The notes beneath the pieces are model-generated. The model worked only from the letters and a program-made list of their open reading frames with translations, searched no databases and was not told the origin of the DNA. From the NCBI GenBank assembly GCA_028714735.1, contig JAQTLU010000006.1, forward strand, positions 76,232-140,231: a stretch of 64,000 nt of DNA, read 5' to 3'. This document shows, piece by piece, positions 43,176 through 54,083 of this stretch. The position numbers were made by a program, and so were the translations under genes. The stretch is from Gallionellaceae bacterium. Lineage in GTDB: Bacteria > Pseudomonadota > Gammaproteobacteria > Burkholderiales > Thiobacillaceae. The first letter of the stretch is position 1; each line of letters opens with the position of its first letter.

Positions 43176-43530
43176 GATACATGGACCACGAACGCATCTA
43201 CAGGAACCGGATGACCCGGCGCGACCTTCTCTGGCGGATCGAGTGGACCAGGCAGGATGCCGTAGGGGCTTAACCAGACGATCGCCCGCCACGGGATTTT
43301 CGACCGGGCCATGATCCGGGACTGATCCGCCACCCAGCCGGCCGGCATCGGGCGGGCCCAAAATGACCAGGTGTATGATCGTCGGAGAAATGCCCAAGGA
43401 ATTTCGCTGCTGCCCCGGGGCAACACCTGGGCGCCAGGCTGGCCGGAACTGAGCATCCTCCATAATTGTCCCCGTGCTGACGCATCACGAGGTTTAACCG
43501 CAACCGTTTACGAACGGTAGGGAGCATCGC
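43176..43530. other. 355-base gap between nikR and the glucan synthase gene
   Basis: A 30-codon open frame (43181-43273, starting MDHERIYRNRM) begins 6 bases after nikR but has only a weak ribosome site and no recognised relatives. The rest shows no convincing gene. The ribosome site GGGAG at 43520-43524 serves the glucan synthase TTG start. Confidence 0.4.
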
Positions 43531-46500
43531 TTGGGATCAGCATGGCAGGCATTCATAGCCAATTTGCCCAGACAATGGCACCGGATCGGGGCCCGGCTGC
43601 CCGGTAGCAGCACGCCTGGCCAGCCTGCCCGGGAAGCCCCTCCGCTGCGGGCGGAGTTGTTCAGCAGCGACCAGATGGAGCAGCACGGCGTGCTGCTCGC
43701 GTCCGGCCACCGCCTGGCGCCGGGGCGGGTGCCGGACCAGTTGCTGGTGCGACTGGCCGCGAACGAGCGGGTGCTGATCGAGACCTGCGAGCGGCTGATG
43801 GCGGCAGTGGCGGCCAAGCACCGCATCACCCCGGCCGGGGAATGGCTGCTCGACAACTTCTATCTGGTCGAAGAACAGATCCGCACCGCCCGGCAGCACC
43901 TGCCCAAGGGCTACAGCCGGGAACTGCCGGCCCTGATCGAGGGTGTTTCGGCCGGGCTGCCGCGCGTGTACGACCTCGCCCTCGAGACCATCGCCCACGG
44001 TGACGGCCGGGTGGACCCGGACAGTCTCAGCCGTTTCGTCGCGGCCTACCAGACCGTCACGCCGTTGCGCCTGGGCGAACTGTGGGCCGTGCCCATCATG
44101 TTGCGCCTGGCCTTGATCGAGAATCTGCGCCGCGTCGCGGTGCGCATTGCCACCGGCAGGGTCGACCGGGACCAGGCTGCCGCCTGGGCCGACAAGCTGA
44201 CGGAGATCGTCCGCCAGGACCCGAAGAGCCTGATCCTGGTGATCGCGGACATGGCGCGCTCGAATCCGCCCATGTCCCCCCCCTTCGTGTCGGAATTCGC
44301 GCGCCGCCTGCAGGGGCAGGGGCCTGCCCTGGCCTTGCCGCTGACCTGGATCGAGCAGCAACTGGCCGAGTCGGGCCTGAGCATCGAACAACTGGTCCGT
44401 GCCGGCAACCAGAAACAGGCGGCCGACCAGGTCTCCGTCAGCAACAGCATCGGCAGTCTGCGCTTTCTCGGCACCATGGACTGGCGCGAGTTCGTCGAGA
44501 CCTTGAGCGTGGTCGAGCGGACCCTGCGCGAGGACCCGGCCGCCGCCTACGCGGCGATGGACTTCGCCAGCCGCGACCGCTATCGCCACGTCATCGAGCG
44601 CGTGGCAAAGGCCGGCGGCGTGTCCGAGGCCGAGACCAGCCGGCGCGCCATCGACCTTGCTCAAGCAGGGGCCGCCCGGCACGGCGGCGATGACCGAACG
44701 GCGCATGTCGGCTACTACCTGATCGACCGGGGTCTGCCTGAACTGGAGCACGCCAGCCAGGCACACCTCCCCCTGATCGTGCGGCTGCGGCGCGGGGCAG
44801 GCCGCTCGCCCCTGCGGCTCTATCTGGGCATGATCGGGCTGATCACGACACTGCTATCCGTCGGCATGCTGGCGCGGGCTGGGTCGGACGGCCTGGCCGG
44901 CTGGGCGCTGGCGCTATTCGGCCTGCTCGTACTGCTGGCCACCAGCCAGCTCGCGGTCGCCCTGGTGAACTGGCTGGCCACCTTGCTGACCTCGCCGAGC
45001 CCGCTGCCGCGCATGGACTATGCCAAGGGCATCCCGCCGACGGCGCGCGCCCTGGTCGTGGTGCCGACCATGCTGACCAGCCCGCGCAACATCGATGACC
45101 TGCTCGAGGCGCTGGAAGTCCGCTTCCTGGCCAATCGAGACGACAACCTGCGCTTCGGCCTGCTGACCGATTTTCGTGACGCGGCCGAGGAAACGCTGGC
45201 CGAAGACGCGCCGCTGCTGGACCTGGCGCGGGCACGGATCGAGGCCCTGAATCGGCAATACGCCGGCGAAGGCACCGATGTCTTCTTCCTGTTCCATCGC
45301 CCGCGCCGCTGGAACCCGCACGACCGGACCTGGATGGGCTACGAGCGCAAGCGCGGCAAGCTGGCGGACCTGAACGCCCTGCTGCGGGAAAACAACGCCG
45401 GCGGCTTCGCCCGGGTGGTCGGCGGGCTCGATGCCCTGGCCGGGATCAAGTACGTCATCACCCTGGACACCGATACCCAGTTGCCGCGCGACGCCGCGCG
45501 CCAATTCGTCGGCACCATGGCGCACCCGCTCAACCACCCGTTCTACGACCCCGCCCTGAAGCGGGTCAGCGCCGGCTACGGCATCCTGCAACCGCGCGTG
45601 AGCGTCAGCCTGCCCGGCACCAGCCAGTCGCGCTATGCCCGCCTGCACGGCGGCGAGCCGGGCATCGACCCGTATACCCGCGCCGTCTCCGACGTCTACC
45701 AGGACGCCTTCGGCGAGGGCTCGTTCATCGGCAAGGGCATCTACGACGTCGAGGCCTTCGAGCAAGCGCTCAAGGGCCGCTTTCCCGAGAACCGCATCCT
45801 CAGCCATGACCTCTTGGAAGGCTGCTACGCCCGCTCCGGCCTGATGAGCGATGCCCAGTTGTACGAGGAATACCCGGGCCGCTACGGCGCCGACGTCAAC
45901 CGCCGTTACCGCTGGATCCGCGGCGACTGGCAGCTCGCTGGCTGGCTGCTGCCGTGGGCGCCCGGAGCCGACGGGCGCTATCGCCGCAATTCGCTCTCGG
46001 CCCTGTCGCGCTGGAAGCTGTTCGACAACCTGCGCCGCAGCCTGGTGCCGGCGGCATTGACCCTGCTCCTGGTGCTGGGCTGGACGCTGCCGTCGGCCAT
46101 GTTCTGGACCCTGGCGCTACTCGGCGTCCTGCTGATTCAGCCCATCCTGGCCACCCTGCTGGATGGGCTGCGCAAACCGGACGACATGCGCTGGGGCCAG
46201 CATCTCGCCGCGGCCACCCGAGGCGCCGGCCAGCGCCTCGTCCAGACCGGATTCAATCTTGCGACGCTGCCCCACGAGGCCCACTACAGCCTGGATGCGA
46301 TCCTGCGCACGCTTGGCCGTTTGCTGTTCAGCCAACAGCGGCTGCTGGAATGGAACCCCTCCGGCGACCAGGAACGACAAAGCCGCAGCAACCTCGCCGC
46401 GTCATTCCGCGCCATGGCGTTCGCGTCCCTGCTCGGCGCCGGCAGCACCCTCTATCTGGCGCTGGTCAATCCGGCCGCGCTGGCCGTGGCCGGACCCATC

Positions 46501-49500
46501 CTGTTCCTGTGGCTGGTCTCGCCCGTCATCACCTGGTGGATCAGCCTGCCCCTGGCCCGCCGCGAGGCCAGCCTGAGCATCGAGCAGACCCGCTTTCTCG
46601 GCCGCATCGCGCGCAAGACCTGGGCCTTCTTCGAGACCTTCGTCGGCCCCGATGACCACTGGCTGCCGCCGGACAACTATCAGGAATACCACGAGGCCCG
46701 GCTCGCCCATCGCACCTCGCCCACCAATATGGGATTGGCCCTGCTGGCCAACCTGTCCGCTTACGACTTCGGCTACATCCCGGCTGGACAACTGGTCGAA
46801 CGCACGGACCACACCCTGGCGACGATGGCCGGGCTGAAACGTCACCGTGGCCATTTCTTCAACTGGTATGACACCCAGACTCTGAAACCGATGCACCCCG
46901 TGTACATCTCGACGGTGGACAGCGGCAACCTGGCGGGCCATCTGCTGACTTTGCGACCGGGACTGCTCGCGCTGCTCGACCGCCCCATCCTGGAGCCGCG
47001 CTGGCTGGACGGCCTGGGCGATACCCTGGGGATACTGGAAGTGGCGGCGGGCGACCACGCGCCCACCACGCTGGCCCGGTTTACCGAGGAATACCGGGAT
47101 GCGCGCGAGTTTGCCCATGACCTGCCGCCGGACTCCCTCACGGCAGTGCGCCGCCTGCTGGAGCAGTTGACCCGGTCGGCCGAGGCCATTCTGACCGACC
47201 TGGCCGCTGAACCCGACGGCCAGGCACACGGGTGGGCACAGGCATTGGTCCGGCAATGCCGGGCCAGCCACGACGAGCTGGCCTTCCTGGCGTCCTGGAC
47301 CGATCTGGCCGAGGCATCCGGCGGGGTCGACAAGCTGCCTGAGCTCGAAAACATCCCGACCCTGCGCGCCCTGGCCGGGCTCGATGTGGCGTTATCGAGC
47401 CACCTCGCGGACCACCCGGAGTCCGCCGCGCTGCGTGATCGCATCCAGCAGGCCAGCGCGCGCGCCCAGGCCCGCATCGCCGCCATCCAGCGCCTGGCCC
47501 TGCTGGCCGGCGAACTCGCGGAAATGGAATACGGCTTCCTGTACGACAAGTCGTCGCGCCTGCTCAGCATCGGCTACAACGTCGACGAGCGCCGTCTGGA
47601 TGCCAGCTACTACGACCTGCTGGCCTCGGAGGTACGCCTGTGCGTGTTCGTCGCCATCGCCCAGGGGCAACTGCCCCAGGAGAGCTGGTTCGCCCTGGGG
47701 CGCCTGCTCACCCGCGCCGGCGGCGAGCCGATCCTGCTGTCGTGGAGCGGCTCGATGTTCGAGTACCTGATGCCGCAGCTGGTGATGCCGAACTACGAAC
47801 ACACGCTGCTCGACCAGACCGCCAGGGCGGCGGTGGCGCGCCAGATCGAGTACGGCGATCAGCTCGGCCTGCCCTGGGGCATCTCGGAATCCGGCTACAA
47901 CACGGTGGACGCCCAGCTCAACTACCAGTACCGCGCCTTCGGCGTGCCCGGGCTGGGCCTGAAACGCGGCCTGGCCGAGGACCAGGTCATCGCCCCCTAC
48001 GCCTCGGCGCTCGCGCTGATGGTGGCGCCGGAGGCGGCCTGCCAGAACCTGCAACGGCTTGCTGCCGTCGGTGCGGAAGGCCGGTTCGGCCTGCACGAGG
48101 CCATCGACTACACCCCGGCCCGGCAACGACGCGGCGAGACGCAAACCCTGGTGCATTCCTACATGGCCCATCACCAGGGCATGAGCCTGCTCGCCCTGGC
48201 CTGGCTGCTGCTGGACCAGCCGATGCAGAAGCGCTTTGCCGCCGACCCGCTGTTCCAGTCCACCCTGCTGCTGTTGCAGGAGCGCATCCCCCGCGCCTCG
48301 GCGTTCTATGCCCACACCGCCGAACTCACCGACATCCAGGCCGGCGCCAGCAGCACGCAGATGCCGATCCGGGTGTTGACCAACCCGGACACGCCGATCC
48401 CGGAAGTGCAATTGCTGTCCAACGGCCGCTATCACGTCATGGTCACCAACGCGGGCGGCGGCTACAGCCGCTGGCGCGATCTCGCCGTGACGCGCTGGCG
48501 TGAAGACGCCACCCGCGACCCCTGGGGCACCTTCTGCTATCTGCGCGACGTAGACAGCGGCATGGTCTGGACCAGCGCCCACCAGCCGGCCCAGAAGCGC
48601 GCGGAACACTACGAAGCGATCTTTTCCGAAGGCCGCGCGGAATTCCGCCGCCGCGACGGCGATTTCGAGCTCCATACCGATATCATCGTCTCGCCGGAAG
48701 ACGACATCGAATTGCACCGGGTGCGCATCACCAACCATGCCACCGTTCCCCGGACCATCGAGGTCACCAGCTACGCCGAGGTGGTGCTGGCTGACCCCGC
48801 CGCCGACACCTTGCATCCGGCCTTCAGCAACCTGTTCGTGCAGACCGAGATCGTCGAGGCGCAGCGGGCCATCCTGTGCACCCGCCGGCCCCGCTCGCGC
48901 GACGAGTCGACGCCCTGGCTGTTCCACCTGATGGCCGTGCACGACGCCGAGGTCGGCGGGCATTCCTACGAGACTGATCGCGCCCGTTTCATCGGTCGCG
49001 GCCGCGACCTCGCCGCCCCGCAGGCGTTGGACGCCGACGCGGCGCTGTCCGGCAGCCAGGGCTCGGTGCTCGACCCCATCGTCGCCATCCGTGCCCGGCT
49101 CACCATCCAACCGGGCCAGTCGGCCAACGTGGACCTGGTCTACGGCATCGGCGACAGCCGCGCCACGGCCCTCGACCTGGTCGGCAAGTATCAGGACCGC
49201 CGCCTCGCCGACCGCGTCTTCGAACTGGCCTGGACCCACGCCCAGGTGTTGCTGCGCCAGATCAACGCTGCCGAGGCCGACGCTCAGCTCTACGGCCGCC
49301 TGGCCAACTCGGTCATCTACGCCAATGCCGCCCTGCGTGCCGACGCCAGCGTGCTGCTGCGCAACCGGCGCGGGCAATCCGGCCTGTGGGGCTATGCCAT
49401 CTCCGGCGACCTGCCCATCGTGTTGCTGCGTATTGCAGACCTGGCCAATATCGAGCTGGTGCGCCAGCTCATCCAGGCCCATGCCTACTGGCGCCTGAAG

Positions 49501-52272
49501 GGGCTGGCGGTGGACCTGGTGATCTGGAACGAGGATCGCGCCGGTTACCGGCAGGCGCTGCACGACCAGATACTGGGCCTGGTGGCGGTGGGCCTGGAAA
49601 TCCAGGCGATGGACCGGCCGGGCGGCATCTTCGTGCGCTCGGTGGAGCAGATATCGGAAGAAGACCGCACCTTGTTCCAGACCGTCGCCCGGGTCATCCT
49701 CAGCGACAGCCGCGGCACTCTGGCGGAACAGGTCAACCGCCCCGGCCTGGCGGAAGTGCGGGTGCCGCGCCTGATCGCCAGCCGCCCCGGCCTGGCCGGG
49801 GCGCCCGTCATTGATCTGCCACATCGCGACCTGATCCTGGCCAACGGCCTCGGCGGCTTCACCCCGGACGGGCGCGAATACGTCACCACCACCACGGCGG
49901 CACAGGTCACCCCGGCGCCGTGGGCGAATGTGCTGGCCAATCCGCAGTTCGGCAGCGTCGTCTCGGAGAGCGGCCAGGCCTACACCTGGGGCGAGAACGC
50001 GCACGAGTTCCGACTCACGCCCTGGCACAACGATCCGGTCTCCGACCCGGGCGGCGAGGCCTACTACCTGCGCGACGAGGAGACCGGCCGGTTCTGGTCG
50101 CCGACGCCGCTGCCCCGGCGCGGCGCGGCGCCCTACGTCAGCCGGCACGGCTTCGGCTACAGCGTGTTCGAGCATGTTGAGGCCGGCATCCGCTCGGAGC
50201 TGTGGGTCTACGTGGCCCTGGATGCGGCGGTGAAGTTCTCCGTGCTCAAGGTGCGCAACGACTCTGGCCGGCCGCGCCGGCTGTCCGCCACCGGTTATGT
50301 GGAATGGGTGCTGGGCGACCTGCGCCCGAAATCGCTCATGCACGTCACCACCGAGGCCGATCCCTACAGCGGCGCGCTCTACGCGCGCAACCCGTACAAC
50401 AGCGAGTTCCCCGACCGGGTCGCCTTCTTCGACGTCGACGACGTCAACCGCACCGTGACCGGCAACCGCGCCGAATTCATCGGCCGCAACGGCAGCCTGG
50501 CCGACCCGGCGGCGCTGCGGCGCAGCCACCTGTCCGGCAAAGCAGGCGCGGGCCTCGACCCCTGCGCCGCCATCCAGGTGGCCTTCGACCTGGCCGACGG
50601 CCAGGAACGCGAGATTGTCTTTCGCCTGGGCCTGGGCGGCATCCCCGGCGGCGACGAAGTCCTCCGCCTGGTGCATCGCTTCCGTGGCAGCCATGCGGCC
50701 CGGCGCGCCCTGGAAGCGGTCTGGCAGTACTGGAACCACACCCTGGGCGCGGTCCAGGTCGATACCCCCGACCAGTCGCTCAACGTGCTCGCCAATGGCT
50801 GGCTGCTGTACCAGACCCTGGCCTGCCGGATGTGGGCGCGCAGCGGCTATTACCAGTCGGGCGGCGCCTTCGGTTTCCGCGACCAGTTGCAGGACGCGAT
50901 GGCCCTGGTGCATGCCGAACCACGACTGCTGCGCGCCCAGTTGCTCCTGTGCGCCGGACGCCAGTTCCGCGAGGGCGATGTCCAGCACTGGTGGCATCCG
51001 CCCGCCGGCCGGGGCGTGCGCAGCCATTGTTCCGACGACTACCTGTGGCTGGCCCTGGCCACCTGCCGCTATGTCACGAGCACCGGCGACACTGGGGTGC
51101 TGGACGAGCCGGTGGCGTTCCTGGAAGGCCGCCCGCTCAACCCGGACGACGATTCCTACTATGACCTGCCGGGGCGCACCGAGGCCAGCGAGAGCCTGTA
51201 CCGGCACTGCGTGCTGGCGATCCGGCACGGCCTGCGCCACGGCGAGCACGGCCTGCCGCTGATCGGTTCCGGCGACTGGAACGACGGCATGAACCGGGTC
51301 GGCATCCAGGGCCGGGGCGAAAGCGTCTGGCTGGGCTTCTTCCTACATGAAGTGCTGCAACGGTTCGGCGCCCTGGCGCAGCGGCACGGCGACACTGAAT
51401 TTGCCGAAGTCTGCGCGACCGAAGCGAAGCGCCTGAGCGAGAACCTGGAACACCACGCCTGGGACGGCGCCTGGTATCGGCGCGCCTGGTTCGACGACGG
51501 CAGCCCGCTCGGCTCGGCGGAAAGCGCCGAATGTCGGATCGATTCCATCTCGCAAAGCTGGGCCGTGCTGTCCGGCGCCGGCGACGACCAACGCGCGCGT
51601 CAGGCCATGAACGCCCTGGATGAGCACCTGGTGCGCCGCGACGACGGCCTGATCCAGTTGCTCGATCCACCCTTCGACCGCTCGGACATGGACCCCGGCT
51701 ACATCAAGGGCTACGTGCCCGGCGTGCGCGAGAACGGCGGCCAGTACACCCACGCCGCCATCTGGGCCGCCATGGCCTTCGCCGCCCAGGGCGACCCCCG
51801 GCGCGCCTGGGAGCTGACTACCCTGATCAACCCAGCCAACCATGCGAAGTCAGACGATGCCATCGCCACCTACAAGGTCGAACCCTACGTCATGGCCGCC
51901 GACGTCTACGCCCTGGCGCCGCACACTGGCCGCGGCGGCTGGACCTGGTACACCGGCTCGGCCGGCTGGATGTACCGGCTCGTCGTCGAATCCCTGCTCG
52001 GCCTGAGGCTGGAAACGGACCGGCTGCATATCGCACCCTGCCTGCCCGCGCACTGGCCGGGCTTCAAGGTCCACTACCGCTATCGGGAGACGGTCTACCA
52101 CATCGCCGTCACGCAACCCGGCCCCGACAGCCCTGAAGAGCCGGGCATGACGGTCGACGGCATCGGGCAGGACGGCATGGCGATTGCCCTGGTCGATGAC
52201 CAGCAGGAACACACAGTGGCGGTGCGGGTAGCGGGTAGCGGCGAATCGGTGGTCATTCGCGAAACCCGATAA
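43531..52272 (+). CDS. ndvB: cyclic beta-1,2-glucan synthase (NdvB/ChvB type)
   Basis: 2,913 residues, close to the 2,800-2,900 of NdvB/ChvB. The start is a TTG at 43531, six bases after GGGAG. Order: N-terminal region, membrane helices (about 430-483), GT84-like glycosyltransferase with DTDTQLPRDAARQ near 648, more membrane helices (about 840-876 and 960-1010), a glycoamylase-like segment (ESGYNTVD, MAHHQGMSLLAL), and C-terminal GH94 phosphorylase-like domains with SGDWNDGMNRVG near 2,580. It makes cyclic glucans for osmoadaptation and host or surface interaction. No glucan exporter (ndvA) is adjacent. Confidence 0.95.
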   Translation: MGSAWQAFIANLPRQWHRIGARLPGSSTPGQPAREAPPLRAELFSSDQMEQHGVLLASGHRLAPGRVPDQLLVRLAANERVLIETCERLMAAVAAKHRITPAGEWLLDNFYLVEEQIRTARQHLPKGYSRELPALIEGVSAGLPRVYDLALETIAHGDGRVDPDSLSRFVAAYQTVTPLRLGELWAVPIMLRLALIENLRRVAVRIATGRVDRDQAAAWADKLTEIVRQDPKSLILVIADMARSNPPMSPPFVSEFARRLQGQGPALALPLTWIEQQLAESGLSIEQLVRAGNQKQAADQVSVSNSIGSLRFLGTMDWREFVETLSVVERTLREDPAAAYAAMDFASRDRYRHVIERVAKAGGVSEAETSRRAIDLAQAGAARHGGDDRTAHVGYYLIDRGLPELEHASQAHLPLIVRLRRGAGRSPLRLYLGMIGLITTLLSVGMLARAGSDGLAGWALALFGLLVLLATSQLAVALVNWLATLLTSPSPLPRMDYAKGIPPTARALVVVPTMLTSPRNIDDLLEALEVRFLANRDDNLRFGLLTDFRDAAEETLAEDAPLLDLARARIEALNRQYAGEGTDVFFLFHRPRRWNPHDRTWMGYERKRGKLADLNALLRENNAGGFARVVGGLDALAGIKYVITLDTDTQLPRDAARQFVGTMAHPLNHPFYDPALKRVSAGYGILQPRVSVSLPGTSQSRYARLHGGEPGIDPYTRAVSDVYQDAFGEGSFIGKGIYDVEAFEQALKGRFPENRILSHDLLEGCYARSGLMSDAQLYEEYPGRYGADVNRRYRWIRGDWQLAGWLLPWAPGADGRYRRNSLSALSRWKLFDNLRRSLVPAALTLLLVLGWTLPSAMFWTLALLGVLLIQPILATLLDGLRKPDDMRWGQHLAAATRGAGQRLVQTGFNLATLPHEAHYSLDAILRTLGRLLFSQQRLLEWNPSGDQERQSRSNLAASFRAMAFASLLGAGSTLYLALVNPAALAVAGPILFLWLVSPVITWWISLPLARREASLSIEQTRFLGRIARKTWAFFETFVGPDDHWLPPDNYQEYHEARLAHRTSPTNMGLALLANLSAYDFGYIPAGQLVERTDHTLATMAGLKRHRGHFFNWYDTQTLKPMHPVYISTVDSGNLAGHLLTLRPGLLALLDRPILEPRWLDGLGDTLGILEVAAGDHAPTTLARFTEEYRDAREFAHDLPPDSLTAVRRLLEQLTRSAEAILTDLAAEPDGQAHGWAQALVRQCRASHDELAFLASWTDLAEASGGVDKLPELENIPTLRALAGLDVALSSHLADHPESAALRDRIQQASARAQARIAAIQRLALLAGELAEMEYGFLYDKSSRLLSIGYNVDERRLDASYYDLLASEVRLCVFVAIAQGQLPQESWFALGRLLTRAGGEPILLSWSGSMFEYLMPQLVMPNYEHTLLDQTARAAVARQIEYGDQLGLPWGISESGYNTVDAQLNYQYRAFGVPGLGLKRGLAEDQVIAPYASALALMVAPEAACQNLQRLAAVGAEGRFGLHEAIDYTPARQRRGETQTLVHSYMAHHQGMSLLALAWLLLDQPMQKRFAADPLFQSTLLLLQERIPRASAFYAHTAELTDIQAGASSTQMPIRVLTNPDTPIPEVQLLSNGRYHVMVTNAGGGYSRWRDLAVTRWREDATRDPWGTFCYLRDVDSGMVWTSAHQPAQKRAEHYEAIFSEGRAEFRRRDGDFELHTDIIVSPEDDIELHRVRITNHATVPRTIEVTSYAEVVLADPAADTLHPAFSNLFVQTEIVEAQRAILCTRRPRSRDESTPWLFHLMAVHDAEVGGHSYETDRARFIGRGRDLAAPQALDADAALSGSQGSVLDPIVAIRARLTIQPGQSANVDLVYGIGDSRATALDLVGKYQDRRLADRVFELAWTHAQVLLRQINAAEADAQLYGRLANSVIYANAALRADASVLLRNRRGQSGLWGYAISGDLPIVLLRIADLANIELVRQLIQAHAYWRLKGLAVDLVIWNEDRAGYRQALHDQILGLVAVGLEIQAMDRPGGIFVRSVEQISEEDRTLFQTVARVILSDSRGTLAEQVNRPGLAEVRVPRLIASRPGLAGAPVIDLPHRDLILANGLGGFTPDGREYVTTTTAAQVTPAPWANVLANPQFGSVVSESGQAYTWGENAHEFRLTPWHNDPVSDPGGEAYYLRDEETGRFWSPTPLPRRGAAPYVSRHGFGYSVFEHVEAGIRSELWVYVALDAAVKFSVLKVRNDSGRPRRLSATGYVEWVLGDLRPKSLMHVTTEADPYSGALYARNPYNSEFPDRVAFFDVDDVNRTVTGNRAEFIGRNGSLADPAALRRSHLSGKAGAGLDPCAAIQVAFDLADGQEREIVFRLGLGGIPGGDEVLRLVHRFRGSHAARRALEAVWQYWNHTLGAVQVDTPDQSLNVLANGWLLYQTLACRMWARSGYYQSGGAFGFRDQLQDAMALVHAEPRLLRAQLLLCAGRQFREGDVQHWWHPPAGRGVRSHCSDDYLWLALATCRYVTSTGDTGVLDEPVAFLEGRPLNPDDDSYYDLPGRTEASESLYRHCVLAIRHGLRHGEHGLPLIGSGDWNDGMNRVGIQGRGESVWLGFFLHEVLQRFGALAQRHGDTEFAEVCATEAKRLSENLEHHAWDGAWYRRAWFDDGSPLGSAESAECRIDSISQSWAVLSGAGDDQRARQAMNALDEHLVRRDDGLIQLLDPPFDRSDMDPGYIKGYVPGVRENGGQYTHAAIWAAMAFAAQGDPRRAWELTTLINPANHAKSDDAIATYKVEPYVMAADVYALAPHTGRGGWTWYTGSAGWMYRLVVESLLGLRLETDRLHIAPCLPAHWPGFKVHYRYRETVYHIAVTQPGPDSPEEPGMTVDGIGQDGMAIALVDDQQEHTVAVRVAGSGESVVIRETR

Positions 52273-52755
52273 TAACCGCCTAAATCCGCCCGCGCGGCGA
52301 GCAAAGGCGCCCACTTGGCCAAGGACAAACTACCCGTTCGAATAACGCCCGCGGGATCCGGCAAAGAAACATAAGCAGGAAGAAAAGCGCCGTCAGAAAC
52401 TCGCGGACAACGCCGCCGCCGATGGCAGCGACCAAACGCTTGCGGAAGAACCGTCACAGGCAAAACCCCCGCCCCGACAGCACGGCCGCGATCATGCCAG
52501 ACGATGCGACCCCACCTGAACCATGATGGAATTGTCGTCACATGGGGATTCCGAATCCGGTGCCGAAAATGCGCTGCCTGATCGGGTTGGCGCTGTCTCA
52601 GCATTCCATGTAGCCTGATCTGCATTCGCTTAGTAGCTGCCGTTGAGGTGGCTGGCACGACAGCCTGTTCGTCGGCCTGACAGTCACACGCCAAATACGA
52701 CACAAATCGAATGTCGAGATCTACACTGAACCCTTGATTATTGAGGAGTGAGTCC
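52273..52755. other. 483-base gap after the glucan synthase gene
   Basis: No supported gene. One Lys/Glu-rich open frame (about 52349-52516; AKKHKQEEKRRQKLADNAA) has protein-like composition but no start codon and no ribosome site, so it may be a relic. The 3' part is less GC-rich and holds the promoter for the HxlR gene. Confidence 0.4.
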
Positions 52756-53463
52756 ATGCAGAAGGGTTATGGGCAATTTTGTCCACTCGCCAAAGCGGCT
52801 GAACTTCTGTGTGAGCGGTGGACCATGATCGTCATACGAGAACTTGTTGCCGGCAGCCAACACTTCAATGACCTGCAACGAGGTCTGCCCTTGATGTCGC
52901 CGACCCTGCTTTCACAACGGTTGAAACAACTCACCGAAGCTGGCGTCGTAAGGAAAACCGTCGGGAACACCGGTAAACAGGCCTATGAACTCACTGAGGC
53001 CGGACTCGAACTGGAATCCCTGGTCAAGGTGATGGGCATCTGGGGGCATCGCTGGGCGAAAAGCCAGTTTGAGGATCATGACCTCGATGTTGGTTTGCTG
53101 ATGTGGGACATCCGCCGTGGCGTAAATTCGGCCTGCTTCCCCGCGCAACGGCTGGTGATCGAGTTTGCCTTTTCCGATGCGCCCAAGGGGATGGGGCAAT
53201 GGTGGCTGGTATCCGAAAACAACGATGTGGATCTTTGCCTCAAGGCGCCGGGCCACGATGTCGACCTGGTAATCAAGTCCACCGTCAGGGCCTTAACCTC
53301 GGTATGGATGTGCAAGCAGAATATGGGCGAGGCACTGAAAAGCGGCGAATTGACTCTGCTTGGTCCGTCGGACCTGCAAAAGCTGTTGCCCGCCTGGCTG
53401 CAAGGCAGCCCACTGGCCAGGATGGGCGCCGAATCGCTGGCTACAAAGCCCATCCTCCAGTGA
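52756..53463 (+). CDS. HxlR-family winged-helix regulator with extra C-terminal domain
   Basis: 235 residues, GAGGAG before the ATG at 52756. The first 100 residues form an HxlR domain (CPLAKAAELLCERWTMIVIRELV, FNDLQRGLPLMSPTLLSQRLKQL), with Cys9 where some HxlR proteins have a redox-active cysteine. The C-terminal 130 residues resemble an SCP2-like sterol-carrier fold, probably a ligand pocket. Its G+C is visibly lower than that of neighbours. Convergent with the truncated haemoglobin gene. Confidence 0.88.
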   Translation: MQKGYGQFCPLAKAAELLCERWTMIVIRELVAGSQHFNDLQRGLPLMSPTLLSQRLKQLTEAGVVRKTVGNTGKQAYELTEAGLELESLVKVMGIWGHRWAKSQFEDHDLDVGLLMWDIRRGVNSACFPAQRLVIEFAFSDAPKGMGQWWLVSENNDVDLCLKAPGHDVDLVIKSTVRALTSVWMCKQNMGEALKSGELTLLGPSDLQKLLPAWLQGSPLARMGAESLATKPILQ

Positions 53464-53482
53464 GTTCATGCAAACCGTGGGG

Positions 53483-53854
53483 TTACTGATGCAGGATTTC
53501 ACCCTTCAAGGCATAGGTGATTGCCAGGACATCCTTGCGGGCGGATTCGTCGATGCCGTGTTTTTCCATGACACCCAGAATGTCATCGACCACCGCCATG
53601 TATTCGGCCTCGCTGATGTTCATCCCACGGTGACTCTCAGGCATGCTGCGCCCGGTGTATTTTTCCGGGCCGCCACTGCCGGCACCCAGAAAATCGCAAG
53701 TGTGCTTCTTGATTTCCGCTACTCGTTCCGGCTTGTCCAGATACGGTAGGAACCGGGCCTTGATGACCGGGTTATTCAGATGTGCTTCAACGATGTCATC
53801 AACCATTTTGGAAATGCCGGTTGCACCGCCCAGGCGTTCGTATAGGGTATTCAT
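53483..53854 (-). CDS. group 1 truncated haemoglobin
   Basis: 123 residues, standard length. NTLYERLGGATGISKMVDDIVEAHLNNP and FLGAGSGGPEKYTGRSMPESHRGMNIS are the family signature, with His75 as proximal haem ligand. Binds O2 or NO; protection from NO is a frequent role. AGGAGGAGA-like site before the ATG at 53854. The convergent HxlR gene may or may not control it. Confidence 0.92.
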   Translation of the reverse strand: MNTLYERLGGATGISKMVDDIVEAHLNNPVIKARFLPYLDKPERVAEIKKHTCDFLGAGSGGPEKYTGRSMPESHRGMNISEAEYMAVVDDILGVMEKHGIDESARKDVLAITYALKGEILHQ

Positions 53855-54083
53855 GATCTCCTCCTATCCATGATGGTTAGTAGCGCAGTACACAGCCTGT
53901 AGAAACCGCCTGATTTCGTCTAGTACAGAATCTGTAGTGCATTGTTTTGCAGCGATCGAGCGCAATCGACAACAGCACAATTCAACTCGCCGAGTTCGGC
54001 GTCGCGCAAGGCCCCGCCACGACCACATGCGGGGATTGTCGAGGTCGTCAACAGTTCGGTGGCAGCGCGCAGGCGACCGCTGC

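Noticed and set aside
47392-51249. 1,285-codon open frame antisense to the glucan synthase gene
   Set aside because: It is a shadow of GC-rich codon bias. The sense strand gives a full recognisable NdvB protein and the antisense product has low-complexity Ala/Gly/Gln-rich composition.
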